This document shows positions 8,203 to 17,136 of a stretch of DNA of 64,000 bases, one piece after another. Under the pieces are notes generated by a model. It was not told the origin of the DNA, made no database searches, and saw only the letters and a list, made by a program, of their open reading frames with translations. The position numbers and the translations under genes were made by a program. The stretch is from Chelatococcus sp. YT9 (GTDB taxonomy: Bacteria > Pseudomonadota > Alphaproteobacteria > Rhizobiales > Beijerinckiaceae), in assembly GCF_018398315.1 (NCBI RefSeq), contig NZ_JAHBRW010000002.1:232637-296636 (forward strand), in the 5' to 3' direction. Positions within the stretch are counted from its first letter, which is position 1, and every line of letters begins with the position of its first letter.

Positions 8203-8949
8203 TCACGCCGCGAGCACGATACCGCCCGTGACATTCAAAATTGTACCGGTCATGTAGGCTGAATAAGGCCCGCAGAGAAAGCGGACAGGCCCCGCGACAT
8301 CCTCGGCCGTTCCGACACGCCGCAGGGGAATCGCTTGTGGATCGGGCTTGGAGAAGCTGGCCGTCATGTCGGTTGCGATCACGCCAGGCGCAACAGCATT
8401 GCAAAGTATTCCATGCGGACCACCATTCCGCGCGACGTGGCGGGTCATCGCCGCCACAGCGCCCTTCGACGCGGAATACTCCGTCCCCACGATGACGCCG
8501 CCCTGATAATAGGCCATCGAACTCACCAGCACGATGCGGCCGTAACCGCGCGCCATCATGTGCGGCCAGCAGGCGGCAATGCAGGCCTGGGTCCCGTTTA
8601 CATTGACGTCGATCACCCGGTCCCACTGCGCCCAGTTACCCGTCACCTCACCAGGTGGACAGATTCCCGCATTACAGACAAGGATATCGAGACGCTGTTC
8701 AGCGGCCATGACTTCATCGGCAAGAGCAACACAGGCCTGCCGGTCGGCAACGTCGAGCTTTCGCGCGTGAGCCAGCGCGCCGTCTTCAGCAATTGCAGCG
8801 ACCGTTGCATCGCAAGGCAACAGGTCCGCCGCATAAACGGTCGCCCCATCCTGCGCGAGAGCCTGGCAGACCGCCGCGCCGATTCCGCGCGCGCCACCGG
8901 TGACTAGCGCAACCTGCCCCGAAAGCGGCCGCTCTGCTGAACGCTGCAT
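8203..8949 (-). CDS. Short-chain dehydrogenase/reductase (SDR)
   Basis: The 248-residue classical SDR has NAD(P) motif TGGARGIG near the N-terminus, NAG (LVCNAGICPP), catalytic Ser (VLVSSMAYYQGG), and Tyr-x3-Lys (YSASKGAV). A PG motif follows (AVAPGVIATDM), and the C-terminus reads MTGTILNVTGGIVL. The start was chosen at ATG 8949 because GGGAGAG lies six bases upstream; the frame is open further upstream but would overlap the divergent gene's control region. It is the first gene of the operon 8949 to 4256 and presumably oxidises a hydroxyl in the compound imported by the ABC system. Its substrate is unknown. Confidence 0.9.
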   Translation of the reverse strand: MQRSAERPLSGQVALVTGGARGIGAAVCQALAQDGATVYAADLLPCDATVAAIAEDGALAHARKLDVADRQACVALADEVMAAEQRLDILVCNAGICPPGEVTGNWAQWDRVIDVNVNGTQACIAACWPHMMARGYGRIVLVSSMAYYQGGVIVGTEYSASKGAVAAMTRHVARNGGPHGILCNAVAPGVIATDMTASFSKPDPQAIPLRRVGTAEDVAGPVRFLCGPYSAYMTGTILNVTGGIVLAA

Positions 8950-9039
8950 CAACACTCTCCCCCGCACCGGATCCAGGCTGGGCGCCCTCACATCCACGCG
9001 GCCATTACAAGTTGTTATTCCCGTCAACCTCTGTTATTC

Positions 9040-9052
9040 TTGTTATAAACAA
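9040..9052. promoter_or_regulatory. Palindrome TTGTTATAAACAA in the SDR/GMC divergent region
   Basis: TTGTT-ATA-AACAA is a perfect 5-bp inverted repeat with a 3-bp centre. It lies in the AT-rich 133-bp gap between two divergent catabolic genes, 31 bp before the GMC start. Copies of ACAAGT flank it at 9007 and 9056. It is a candidate operator for the cluster's GntR regulator at 12336; this is inference only. Confidence 0.4.
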
Positions 9053-9082
9053 AGTACAAGTAATTTGTCAAATGGGGCTTCC

Positions 9083-10696
9083 GTGGGATTCGACTTCATC
9101 ATCGTCGGCGCCGGCTCCGCCGGCTGCGTCCTTGCCAATCGCCTGTCCGCCAACCCCCGCAATCGTGTACTGCTCCTGGAAGCAGGTGGATCCGATTGGA
9201 ACCCGCTTTTCCGCGTTCCGTTGATGACCGGCGTTCTGCTACGCAGCCGCTATGCGAACTGGTTTTACCGCACGGAACCGGAGCCCCATCTCAACAACCG
9301 GGAGCTGTTCTGGCCACGTGGGCGGGTGCTCGGCGGATCGTCAGCCATCAATGGGATGGTCTATACGCGCGGCACCCGGCTCGACTACGACAGCTGGGCT
9401 CAGATGGGGTTGCCGGAATGGTCGTTCGACAAGGTTTTGCCCGCTTTCATGCGCAGCGAGAGCTATCAGCCGGGGGGTAACGCCTTCCACGGCGGCGACG
9501 GACCGCTGCCCATCTCGCGGCCGAATACGCCAAACCCCTTGTTCGACGCCTTTGTGGCCGCTGGACAGCAAGCCGGCTACCCGTTCAATCCCGATTTCAA
9601 CGGCGAGACGCAGGAAGGCTTCGGCCGTTACGATTTCACCACGAAGAACGGGGAACGCTGGAGCGCGGCGAGGGCCTTTCTTGGTCCAGCGCGGCAACGA
9701 CCCAATCTCGTGATCCGAACGGGCACGCGTCTTCTGAAGGTCATCGTGGAGAAGGGCCGCGCGACAGGCGTTGAGGTTCTGGCTGGCCGTGAGCGGCAAT
9801 CGATCCGCGCTGAGCGGGATGTGATTCTGTCCTGCGGCACCGTGAACTCTCCCGCCGCCCTGATGCATTCCGGCATCGGCGATGCAGATCTGCTTCGCAG
9901 TCACGGCATTCCCGTCGTGCTGGATCTGAAAGGCGTCGGCAAAAACCTGCAGGATCATCTTCTGGCCAGGGTGGAGCATGCATGTCTCGAGCCCGTGACG
10001 CTCTACAGCACCTTGCGCGGGGATCGCGCAGCGCTTGCGCTCCTCAGGGCGATCTTCCTCAAGCGTGGTCCGGCAGCGTCCTTCCCGCTCGAGGGCGGCG
10101 CGTTCTTCAAGTCTGACCCCGCGCTTGACGAGCCGGATCTGCAATCGCATTTCCTCCCCGGCCTCTCTACCGCGGCCCTGAGATTGCCGTTCCTGGCAAA
10201 GGCCAGCGGGCGCTACGATGGTCACGGCTTTTTTGCCAATGTTTATCAGCTGCGCCCCAACAGCCGAGGCGAGATCACGATCGGCAGCGCTGATCCCCTC
10301 GCGGCACCGCGGATTAAGCCCAATTATCTCGCAGATCCCGTTGATCTCCACGTCTTGCGTGAGGGCGTGAAGGCGCTGCGCCGTGTCTTCGCCCAGCCGG
10401 CTTTCGACCGTTTCCGCGGGCCCGAGCTTGCGCCGGGGCCGGATATCGTCTCTGACGCAGATATCGAACGCTGGCTACGAGGCGTCGCCGACACCGTCTT
10501 TCACCCGGTGGGAAGTTGCCGCATGGGCACGGACGATCTGGCCGTCGTAGACCAACACCTCAACGTTCATGGCGTCACAGGATTGCGCGTGGTCGACGCA
10601 TCCATCATGCCGCGCATGCCGTCTTCCAACACCCATGCACCAACGATGATGATCGCCGAACGCGCGAGCGATTTCATCCTCGGAGAGACGTCGTGA
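9083..10696 (+). CDS. GMC-family FAD oxidoreductase (choline dehydrogenase-like)
   Basis: The ~537-residue enzyme opens with the FAD dinucleotide motif FDFIIVGAGSAGCVLANRL. It has GMC signature 1 (GRVLGGSSAINGMVYTRG) and signature 2 (GTVNSPAALMHSGIG). The C-terminal active-site region is HPVGSCRMG, with LRVVDASIMPRMPSSNTHAP further on. GMC enzymes oxidise alcohols to aldehydes, passing electrons to FAD and then to a carrier. The GTG at 9083 is preferred: it sits just before the FAD motif, and the family is usually ~530 residues. The frame is open back to 8900 but that part overlaps the SDR gene. It is divergent from the SDR operon and probably belongs to the same pathway. Confidence 0.9.
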   Translation: MGFDFIIVGAGSAGCVLANRLSANPRNRVLLLEAGGSDWNPLFRVPLMTGVLLRSRYANWFYRTEPEPHLNNRELFWPRGRVLGGSSAINGMVYTRGTRLDYDSWAQMGLPEWSFDKVLPAFMRSESYQPGGNAFHGGDGPLPISRPNTPNPLFDAFVAAGQQAGYPFNPDFNGETQEGFGRYDFTTKNGERWSAARAFLGPARQRPNLVIRTGTRLLKVIVEKGRATGVEVLAGRERQSIRAERDVILSCGTVNSPAALMHSGIGDADLLRSHGIPVVLDLKGVGKNLQDHLLARVEHACLEPVTLYSTLRGDRAALALLRAIFLKRGPAASFPLEGGAFFKSDPALDEPDLQSHFLPGLSTAALRLPFLAKASGRYDGHGFFANVYQLRPNSRGEITIGSADPLAAPRIKPNYLADPVDLHVLREGVKALRRVFAQPAFDRFRGPELAPGPDIVSDADIERWLRGVADTVFHPVGSCRMGTDDLAVVDQHLNVHGVTGLRVVDASIMPRMPSSNTHAPTMMIAERASDFILGETS

Positions 10697-10728
10697 GTAG
10701 CGCGGCGAAGGCCCGCCGCGCTGTGCCT

Positions 10729-11436
10729 TCAGCGCGCGGCGCGGCTTGCTTCATCGAAACCGCCCTGGCCCGACATTTCAGCCCAGTCACGAAACATGGG
10801 AGAGGCCGGTACTTTGCCGTCAACGATCAGCTCGCGCCACACGCGGGCAGCCTCGACGAAATGTGGCACGCTGCCCGGAAACATCGTCAGCGAGATCGCT
10901 TCCGCCAAGTCGAGTTCCGGAACTGCGTCCTCATACGCAGCCACGATCTGCAAGGCGACCGCGTCCCAACCCGCCTTGCAGACGAAGACCGCCGCCGCAG
11001 CCATATGGACCAGGCGCATCGGGACCTTGGCCGCCGCGGTACGCAGCGCCCGCAGGTAGCTTGCGCGCGGGTCGCAGGCCGGCAGGTGGACAAGCCAATG
11101 CTTTTCCACGAAGCGGTAGGATTCGAAGCCGAGCGCGAGCGCGGTCACCGTCAGGATGACCTCGACCTCCTCGTCCGTCCCGCCGGCTGCCCTGAACTTG
11201 GCGATGTGGTGGGTGGCGATCGCCTCATCCGTCGCGATCAGGATCGCGAGCCAGACAAATTCACGATCGTGGTGGCTCAGGACCCGGTCATCAAGCGCCA
11301 TCGCGGTATACGCAGCATCATAAGCGTCAAGCAAAGCCGGCGCGGTAATCGCCATCAGTCCATGGTGCGGCAGCAGATAGCCACGCTTGGCGCGAATGCC
11401 GGATAAAAGTTCACTCAAATCGAGAGGCGTGGTCAT
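10729..11436 (-). CDS. Carboxymuconolactone decarboxylase-like (AhpD-fold) protein, copy 2
   Basis: The 235-residue paralogue of the protein at 4256-4969 shares its block order: GYLLPHHGLMAITAP, then REFVWLAILIATDEAIATHH, then a GGT turn, then a second helical half ending RDWAEM. As in copy 1 there is no CxxC pair, so thiol peroxidase activity of the AhpD kind is unlikely. A CMD-like decarboxylase or hydrolytic role is possible. The start at 11436 has GAGGAG about eight bases upstream. It is divergent from an SDR whose start is only 41 bp away, and it converges with the GMC gene. Confidence 0.75.
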   Translation of the reverse strand: MTTPLDLSELLSGIRAKRGYLLPHHGLMAITAPALLDAYDAAYTAMALDDRVLSHHDREFVWLAILIATDEAIATHHIAKFRAAGGTDEEVEVILTVTALALGFESYRFVEKHWLVHLPACDPRASYLRALRTAAAKVPMRLVHMAAAAVFVCKAGWDAVALQIVAAYEDAVPELDLAEAISLTMFPGSVPHFVEAARVWRELIVDGKVPASPMFRDWAEMSGQGGFDEASRAAR

Positions 11437-11477
11437 TGCAGACGTCTCCTCGAATCATCATGCAAGAGGTGTCGGAC

Positions 11478-12242
11478 ATGACAAGTATTACAAGTTTGGC
11501 TGACCGTCGCCTGCTTGTTACAGGTGCTGGCTCAGGCATCGGGCTAGCATTCCTTCGTCTCGCACTCGCGGATGGCGCGCATTGCGTCGCCCTTGTCCGC
11601 GACGTTGGCGAGGGCGAGGCTCTGCGGCGGCAGGACGGTCTCTCCGACTTCCCCCTAGAGCGTATCATCCCTGCCGATTTGACCGAATTCGGGCGGTCGA
11701 ACGAGTGGGCCCAGCTTGCGGTCGACCTTCTTGGCAGCCTTGATGGCCTTGTTTCATGTGCCGGCATCTTCGATCATCGGCCCGGACTGGAGACTGGTCT
11801 GGCCGACTGGCAGCGCGTGCTCGACATCAATCTCACGGCCGGCTTCACCTTGGCGCGAGATTGCGCCCTCGTCATGGGCACCGGCGCGCCGAATGCGATA
11901 ACCTTTGTATCCAGCCAGATCGGCATGATCGGGCACCCACGCGCAGCAGCCTATGCAGCCTCGAAAGCCGGCCTGAATGGGCTCACCAAGGCTCTCGCTC
12001 TCGAACTCGCGCCGCGCGGCGTGCGCGTGAATGCCGTCGCCCCAGGGCCGATCACAACGCCCATGACGGCGATCGCGAGAGCCGACGCGGCGCGCGCCGA
12101 GAAGCTCGTGGGCAGCATTCCACTCGGGCGTTTCGGCGAAGCAACGGAGGTGGCCGAAACATTGCGCTTTCTCACCTCCGCGGGCGCGTCCTTCATCACC
12201 GGGCAGATATTGTGTGTGGACGGGGGCGTAACCGCTGCTTGA
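11478..12242 (+). CDS. Short-chain dehydrogenase/reductase (SDR), second copy
   Basis: The 254-residue classical SDR has TGAGSGIG at the cofactor site, SCAG, catalytic Ser (TFVSSQIGMIG), Tyr-x3-Lys (YAASKAGL), and a C-terminus ITGQILCVDGG typical of FabG-like enzymes. ATG 11478 is chosen over the in-frame upstream starts because GAGGTG precedes it. It differs clearly from the SDR at 8203, so the two probably act on different steps. It is followed after ~94 bp by the GntR regulator on the same strand. Its promoter must overlap the neighbouring divergent gene or its own start, since the gap is only 41 bp. Confidence 0.88.
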   Translation: MTSITSLADRRLLVTGAGSGIGLAFLRLALADGAHCVALVRDVGEGEALRRQDGLSDFPLERIIPADLTEFGRSNEWAQLAVDLLGSLDGLVSCAGIFDHRPGLETGLADWQRVLDINLTAGFTLARDCALVMGTGAPNAITFVSSQIGMIGHPRAAAYAASKAGLNGLTKALALELAPRGVRVNAVAPGPITTPMTAIARADAARAEKLVGSIPLGRFGEATEVAETLRFLTSAGASFITGQILCVDGGVTAA

Positions 12243-12335
12243 GCGCCATGGCAAAGCAGCTTGATCTCCCGATCAGGTTGCGTAAAGGCTCGCAGCAAGA
12301 AAGAGGCGCATCATCGTGGGGGAAGAGGAGGAGCG

Positions 12336-13142
12336 ATGACGACGGGCATCACCAGGCGGCCGAAAGACTTGAGGCAGGAGATTGCAGCCCCTCTGCACCA
12401 TCAGGTCTATGTTGTGCTGCGCCAGCAGATAATCGACGGTGACTACCCGGCTGGCAAAGCTTTGCCTTCCGAGCACAAACTGGAGGACCTGTTCAATGTC
12501 TCACGCATCACAGTGAGACGAGCCCTGGACCGCTTGGCCGCGGAAGGCCTGATCGTACGGCGCCATGGAAAGGGCAATTTCGCCCAGCCGGTGATCACAC
12601 CCCCTCCCATCGACACCAGCCTGCGGGGTATGCTCGAGAACCTGCTCGCCATGGGTCTCAAGACCCGCGTCGATCTTGTCGAGTTCGACTATATATCCGC
12701 GTCCCCCGAGATCGCCGCGCGGCTCGAGCTGGAACCCGGCGCCATCGTGCAGCGCGTCGTACGCGTCAGGCGCCATGAAGACACACCCTTCTCGTTTCTG
12801 ACAACCCATGTGCCAGAGGCCGTTGGGCGCAGCTATAGCCAAGTCGAACTGCTCGAGCGGCCTTTGCTGAGCCTGTTCGAGAAGGCAGGCATCAAAGTGG
12901 CGCGCGCGGACCAGACGATTACGGCGAAGCTCGCCGACACGCGGGTGGCGCCCCTGCTTGATGTTGATATCGGCGCGGCGTTGTTGAGCATCCGCCGCCT
13001 CGTCCGCGACCAGAAGGGAAAGCCGGTCGAATTTCTTGAGGCACTTTATAGGCCCGACATCTACGAGTATCAGATGTCAATGACACGCAAGGGCAAGAGA
13101 TCCGAGTTTCTATGGTCCGACGGTTTACCCGCCGGACAGTGA
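12336..13142 (+). CDS. GntR-family regulator, HutC type with UTRA domain
   Basis: The 268-residue regulator has an N-terminal winged helix (residues ~15-80): YVVLRQQIIDGDYPAGKALP, SEHKLEDLFNVSRITVRRAL, then AEGLIVRRHGKGNF. From about residue 95 a UTRA ligand-binding domain follows, with VVRVRRHEDTPFSFLTTHVP and LLSIRRLVRDQKGKPVEF. UTRA domains bind small carboxylates, amino acids or sugars. ATG 12336 is preceded by GAGGAGGAG. It stands at the end of the catabolic cluster and is the only regulator in 4.2-13.2 kb, so it likely controls both the GMC/SDR divergon and the second SDR. Confidence 0.9.
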   Translation: MTTGITRRPKDLRQEIAAPLHHQVYVVLRQQIIDGDYPAGKALPSEHKLEDLFNVSRITVRRALDRLAAEGLIVRRHGKGNFAQPVITPPPIDTSLRGMLENLLAMGLKTRVDLVEFDYISASPEIAARLELEPGAIVQRVVRVRRHEDTPFSFLTTHVPEAVGRSYSQVELLERPLLSLFEKAGIKVARADQTITAKLADTRVAPLLDVDIGAALLSIRRLVRDQKGKPVEFLEALYRPDIYEYQMSMTRKGKRSEFLWSDGLPAGQ

Positions 13143-13376
13143 GGTTCCTCTGAAACTTCCGGTCGCGCGGAGCCGTACATCTCGTAACCGACACCTTCGC
13201 CCCGGATCGTCGGGCCGATCTGCGGCTCTGTTGGGCGCATTGCATGAAACATTCAACGACGCGCTCATCTGCCGGCGTCGATAAGGCCGTTTCTCAGATT
13301 ATCACCTTTTTTCATCGGGCCTTTCTCAGCTATCGGGGATAAGGTGCGGCGCCGATTCACTGCCTGACGCCCTCGC

Positions 13377-15113
13377 ATGCTCCGCAACTTCTTCTCCTAC
13401 TACAAGCCGCATAAGGGTCTATTCGCCCTCGACTTCTCCTGCGCGGTCGCCTCCGGACTGCTTGAGCTCGGATTTCCGTTGGCTGTCAAGATCTTCGTCG
13501 ACAGCCTTCTGCCCAGCGGCGACTGGATGCTGATCATGCTCGCATCGGCGGGCCTCCTCGCGGTTTATCTCGTGAATACAGGCTTGATGGCCGTAGTGGT
13601 CTATTTTGGCCACATGCTCGGCATCAACATCGAGACCGAGATGCGCCGGCGCAGCTTCGATCACCTCCAGAAACTGTCCTTCGGGTTCTTCGACAACCAG
13701 AAGACCGGCCATATCGTTGGCCGCCTCACCAAGGACCTGGAGGAAATCGGTGAGATCGCCCACCACGGCCCGGAAGACCTCTTCATCGCGGTCATGACGC
13801 TCATCGGCGCTTTTGTGCTGATGTTCATGGTCAATCCACAGCTCGCGCTGATCACCGCCACCATCGTGCCGCTCATCGTCTGGGTCACAACGCGATACGG
13901 CGGCCGCATGAGCCGCAACTGGCGGCAACTCTACGAGCGTGTTGGCAGTTTCAATGCCCGCATCGAGGACAATGTCGGCGGTATCCGCGTGGTCCAGGCT
14001 TTTGCCAACGAGGACCACGAGCGCAGGCTGTTCGCCTCCGACAACCAGAACTATCGCCGCACCAAGCTGGCCGCTTATCGTCTCATGGCCGTCACCACCT
14101 CGCTCAGCTATTTCAGCATGCGGCTGACGCAGATGGTCGTCATGATCGCCGGCAGCTATTTCGTGCTCAGGGGCGAATTGAGCAACGGTGGTTTCGTTGG
14201 CTTTCTCTTGCTCGTCGGGGTGTTCTTCCGCCCCATCGAGAAGATCAACTCGGTCATCGAGACATACCCCAAGGGAATTGCCGGCTTTCGGCGCTACATG
14301 GAATTTCTCGCTGTAGAGCCGGATATTGCGGACAGGCCCGATGCCAAGGCAGTCTCCGGCCTGAGGGGGCATATCCGCTATACCGACGTAGCTTTTGGCT
14401 ACACGCCGGACAGACCTGTGTTGCGGGGGATCAACCTGGAGGTTCGCCCCGGTGAAATGGTTGCCTTCGTTGGCCCTTCGGGGGCCGGCAAAACAACGAT
14501 CTGCTCCCTGCTTCCGCGGTTTTACGAAATCGACAGCGGCGAAATCAGCATCGATGACATCGACATCCGCGCGATGACGCTTGCATCGCTGCGTGGACAG
14601 ATCGGCATCGTGCAGCAGGACGTCTTCCTCTTCGCTGGCACCATTCGCGAGAACATCGCCTACGGCCGCCTCGACGCAAGTGATGCCGAGATCGAGGAGG
14701 CTGCGCGCCGCAGCCGCCTCGACCAAGTCATTGCTCGCTTGCCAAATGGGTATGACACCATCATCGGCGAGCGAGGCGTGAAGCTGTCTGGCGGACAGAA
14801 GCAGCGGCTGGCGATCGCGCGCGTGTTTCTCAAGAATCCGCCCATCCTCATTCTCGATGAAGCGACCTCAGCGCTCGACACAGAAACGGAGCGGGCCATC
14901 CAGCGCTCCTTGACCGATCTATCCAAGGGACGCACGACACTTGTCGTTGCCCATCGCCTCGCCACCATCCAGCATGCCGACCGCATTATCGTCGTGGACG
15001 ACCACGGCATCGTCGAGCAGGGACGTCATGATGAACTCGTCAAGGCCGGCGGCGCTTACCAGCGGCTTCACGAGGCGCAGTATGGCGCGTTTTTCAACCG
15101 TGCCGGCGAATGA
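13377..15113 (+). CDS. ABC exporter, fused permease and ATPase (MsbA/multidrug type)
   Basis: The 578-residue half-transporter has an ABC-transmembrane type 1 domain (residues ~1-320, six membrane segments) followed by the nucleotide-binding domain. The latter carries Walker A GPSGAGKTT, signature LSGGQKQRLAIARV, Walker B ILILDEATSALDTETE and switch histidine VAHRLATI. It would act as a homodimer exporting lipids, drugs or peptides; substrate cannot be told from sequence. It is a single gene with its own intergenic regions: 235 bp upstream without a recognisable feature, and a likely terminator downstream. Confidence 0.92.
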   Translation: MLRNFFSYYKPHKGLFALDFSCAVASGLLELGFPLAVKIFVDSLLPSGDWMLIMLASAGLLAVYLVNTGLMAVVVYFGHMLGINIETEMRRRSFDHLQKLSFGFFDNQKTGHIVGRLTKDLEEIGEIAHHGPEDLFIAVMTLIGAFVLMFMVNPQLALITATIVPLIVWVTTRYGGRMSRNWRQLYERVGSFNARIEDNVGGIRVVQAFANEDHERRLFASDNQNYRRTKLAAYRLMAVTTSLSYFSMRLTQMVVMIAGSYFVLRGELSNGGFVGFLLLVGVFFRPIEKINSVIETYPKGIAGFRRYMEFLAVEPDIADRPDAKAVSGLRGHIRYTDVAFGYTPDRPVLRGINLEVRPGEMVAFVGPSGAGKTTICSLLPRFYEIDSGEISIDDIDIRAMTLASLRGQIGIVQQDVFLFAGTIRENIAYGRLDASDAEIEEAARRSRLDQVIARLPNGYDTIIGERGVKLSGGQKQRLAIARVFLKNPPILILDEATSALDTETERAIQRSLTDLSKGRTTLVVAHRLATIQHADRIIVVDDHGIVEQGRHDELVKAGGAYQRLHEAQYGAFFNRAGE

Positions 15114-15136
15114 CGCAAGCGGGTGGAACGCGCGGC

Positions 15137-15175
15137 CGCGCCTGCTTGATCGATATTAAGGCGGCGCGTTTTTTT
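15137..15175 (+). terminator. Probable intrinsic terminator after the ABC exporter
   Basis: CGCGCC (15137-15142) can pair with GGCGCG (15163-15168) across a 20-base loop, followed at once by a run of seven T. It lies 24 bp past the exporter stop. The long loop lowers confidence, but the T-run position is right. Confidence 0.5.
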
Positions 15176-15350
15176 CGTGTGTTGCTGCGCCAGCATCCAT
15201 GTATAAAACAGCGACTTCGGGAGTGATCGCGCCTCGGTGACCCGTCCGCGGGCGACAGTCTGCCTGCGTGTGTGACTGTCATCGCCGTGGCTCAGCCGTT
15301 GCCGGAGCATCGATAGCTGCTGGTCAGGATTAAGTCTGGAGGATTTGTTC

Positions 15351-17099
15351 ATGCCGCATGAGACCACGCTCATCGCGACTGTTGCAGTGGGTTTCGTGCT
15401 GGCCTTCATCTTTGGCTTCCTGGCCGATCGATTTCGATTGCCCCCCTTGGTCGGCTATCTCGTCGCCGGCATCTTCATCGGGCCCTTCACGCCCGGCTTT
15501 GTTGCTGACGCGGGCCTTTCCGGACAGCTGGCCGAGATGGGCGTCATTCTGCTGATGTTTGGCGTCGGCCTTCACTTTTCGATTTCCGATCTCATGGCCG
15601 TCAAATGGATCGCCATTCCTGGTGCTGTGGGTCAGATCGTCCTCGCCACGCTGATCGGTGTGGGGGTCGGCACGATCTGGGGTTGGAGCCTCGGCGGCAG
15701 CCTGGTGTTTGGCCTCTCCCTTTCGGTCGCGAGTACGGTAGTACTGTTGAAGGCACTGGAAGAGCGCAACATGTTGCCAACAGCCAACGGGCGCATCGCC
15801 GTGGGCTGGCTCATCGTCGAAGATCTCGCGATGGTCGTCGCGCTCGTCCTGCTGCCGGCCTTCGCGGAAACGTTGGGTGGCCACGCAGCCGGTGGTCATG
15901 GAGCGGCAGCCGCGGCGGATACGAGCCTCGCCATGGCGTTGGGTCTTACTCTCCTGAAAGTCGCGGGCTTCGTCGTGCTTGCCATCGCGCTCGGGCCGCG
16001 CGTCGTTCCGTGGATTCTCGGGCAGGTTGCCCGCACGGGATCACGTGAGCTCTTCACGCTCTCGGTACTCGCGGTGGCGCTCGGCATTGCCTACGGCTCG
16101 GCTGTCATATTCGGCGTTTCATTCGCGCTCGGCGCCTTCTTTGCCGGCGTGGTGCTGTCCGAATCCCGCTTCAGCCATCGTGCCGCCCATGAGTCCCTGC
16201 CCCTGCAGGACGCCTTTGCCGTGCTGTTCTTTGTCTCGGTAGGGATGCTGTTCGACCCATCGATCCTCATCCGCGAGCCACTGGCGGTGTTGATCGTGCT
16301 GGCGATCATCATGGTCGGTAAGTCGCTTGCAGCCATGCTGATCGTTCTCGTACTCGGCTACCCCTTGGCGACGGCGGTGACCGTTGCCGCAAGCCTCGCG
16401 CAGATCGGAGAATTCTCGTTCATCCTCGGCGGCCTCGGTGTCGCCCTCGGCTTGCTTCCGAAGGAAGGCAGTGATCTCATCCTTGCCGGTGCCCTGTTGT
16501 CCATCACGTTGAACCCCCTCGCCTTTGTCCTGGCGCCGAGACTGATCAGCCGCCTCGGCGTGTGGAAGGCGCTCGCGACCCACGGCGAGCATCGCTACAA
16601 CGCGTTGGAAGCTGATATCGAGGCGGCCCAAGCACGCGCCCACGAAAGGGAGCACGCCCACGCTCTCGAGGTGCAGCAAGTCGTGCAGCGCTTCCCGATC
16701 TTCGCGGATATCGACCCCGAACAGCGGCAGGAATTCTTGCTCCTGTTCCGGCCGGAAAGTGCCGACCCTGGCAAGCGTATCATCCAGAAGGGCGACAAGC
16801 CGGACGGGATGTATTTCATCTCATCCGGCAAGGCCGGGGTAGGTACAGAGGCTGGCGACATAACCCTTGGCCCCGGCGACTTCTTCGGTGAAATGGCGCT
16901 CCTGTCGGGCAGCCGCCGGACCGCGGATGTGACGGCGCTCGACTATTGCGAGCTCCTGAAGATGAGCCGGCGCGATTTCCTGCAATTCGTCGCCCGTAAT
17001 CCGAGCCTTCGCAGGCGTTTCAGCGAAACAGCCACGCATCGAAGCGAGGTAAACCGGCGCAACCTGATCTCCGAACCACCGGCGGCTCCATCGCACTGA
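15351..17099 (+). CDS. CPA2-family cation:proton antiporter with cyclic-nucleotide-binding tail
   Basis: The 582-residue protein begins with a KefB/YbaL-like Na+/H+ exchanger domain (residues ~1-400, about 12 membrane segments): LPPLVGYLVAGIFIGPFTPG, ILLMFGVGLHFS, and the conserved GWLIVEDLAMV with the family's ED pair. Instead of the usual RCK domain, the cytosolic C-terminus (residues ~445-570) is a Crp-like cyclic-nucleotide-binding fold: FPIFADIDPEQRQEFL, then GDFFGEMALLSGSRRTADV. A linker of charged helix (AQARAHEREHAHALEVQQ) joins them. ATG 15351 is chosen because GGAGGA lies seven bases upstream. Ion (K+ or Na+) is uncertain; gating by a cyclic nucleotide is inferred. Confidence 0.88.
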   Translation: MPHETTLIATVAVGFVLAFIFGFLADRFRLPPLVGYLVAGIFIGPFTPGFVADAGLSGQLAEMGVILLMFGVGLHFSISDLMAVKWIAIPGAVGQIVLATLIGVGVGTIWGWSLGGSLVFGLSLSVASTVVLLKALEERNMLPTANGRIAVGWLIVEDLAMVVALVLLPAFAETLGGHAAGGHGAAAAADTSLAMALGLTLLKVAGFVVLAIALGPRVVPWILGQVARTGSRELFTLSVLAVALGIAYGSAVIFGVSFALGAFFAGVVLSESRFSHRAAHESLPLQDAFAVLFFVSVGMLFDPSILIREPLAVLIVLAIIMVGKSLAAMLIVLVLGYPLATAVTVAASLAQIGEFSFILGGLGVALGLLPKEGSDLILAGALLSITLNPLAFVLAPRLISRLGVWKALATHGEHRYNALEADIEAAQARAHEREHAHALEVQQVVQRFPIFADIDPEQRQEFLLLFRPESADPGKRIIQKGDKPDGMYFISSGKAGVGTEAGDITLGPGDFFGEMALLSGSRRTADVTALDYCELLKMSRRDFLQFVARNPSLRRRFSETATHRSEVNRRNLISEPPAAPSH

Positions 17100-17136
17100 T
17101 ACTGCGGGAAGGGTGCTGGCCAACCGCGCGCACCCC

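Noticed and set aside
8900-9082. Upstream extension of the GMC oxidoreductase to base 8900
   Set aside because: It would overlap the divergent SDR start and its operator, and would add 61 residues before the FAD motif that normally lies at the N-terminus.
13070-13252. Short minus-strand frame after the UTRA regulator (RPTEPQIGPTIRGEGVGYEM)
   Set aside because: Looks protein-like for ~30 residues but overlaps the regulator's end and matches no family I know; left unannotated.
13419-14726. 435-codon open frame antisense to the ABC exporter
   Set aside because: Fully inside a gene with all ABC motifs; antisense product is Asp/Glu/His rich noise.
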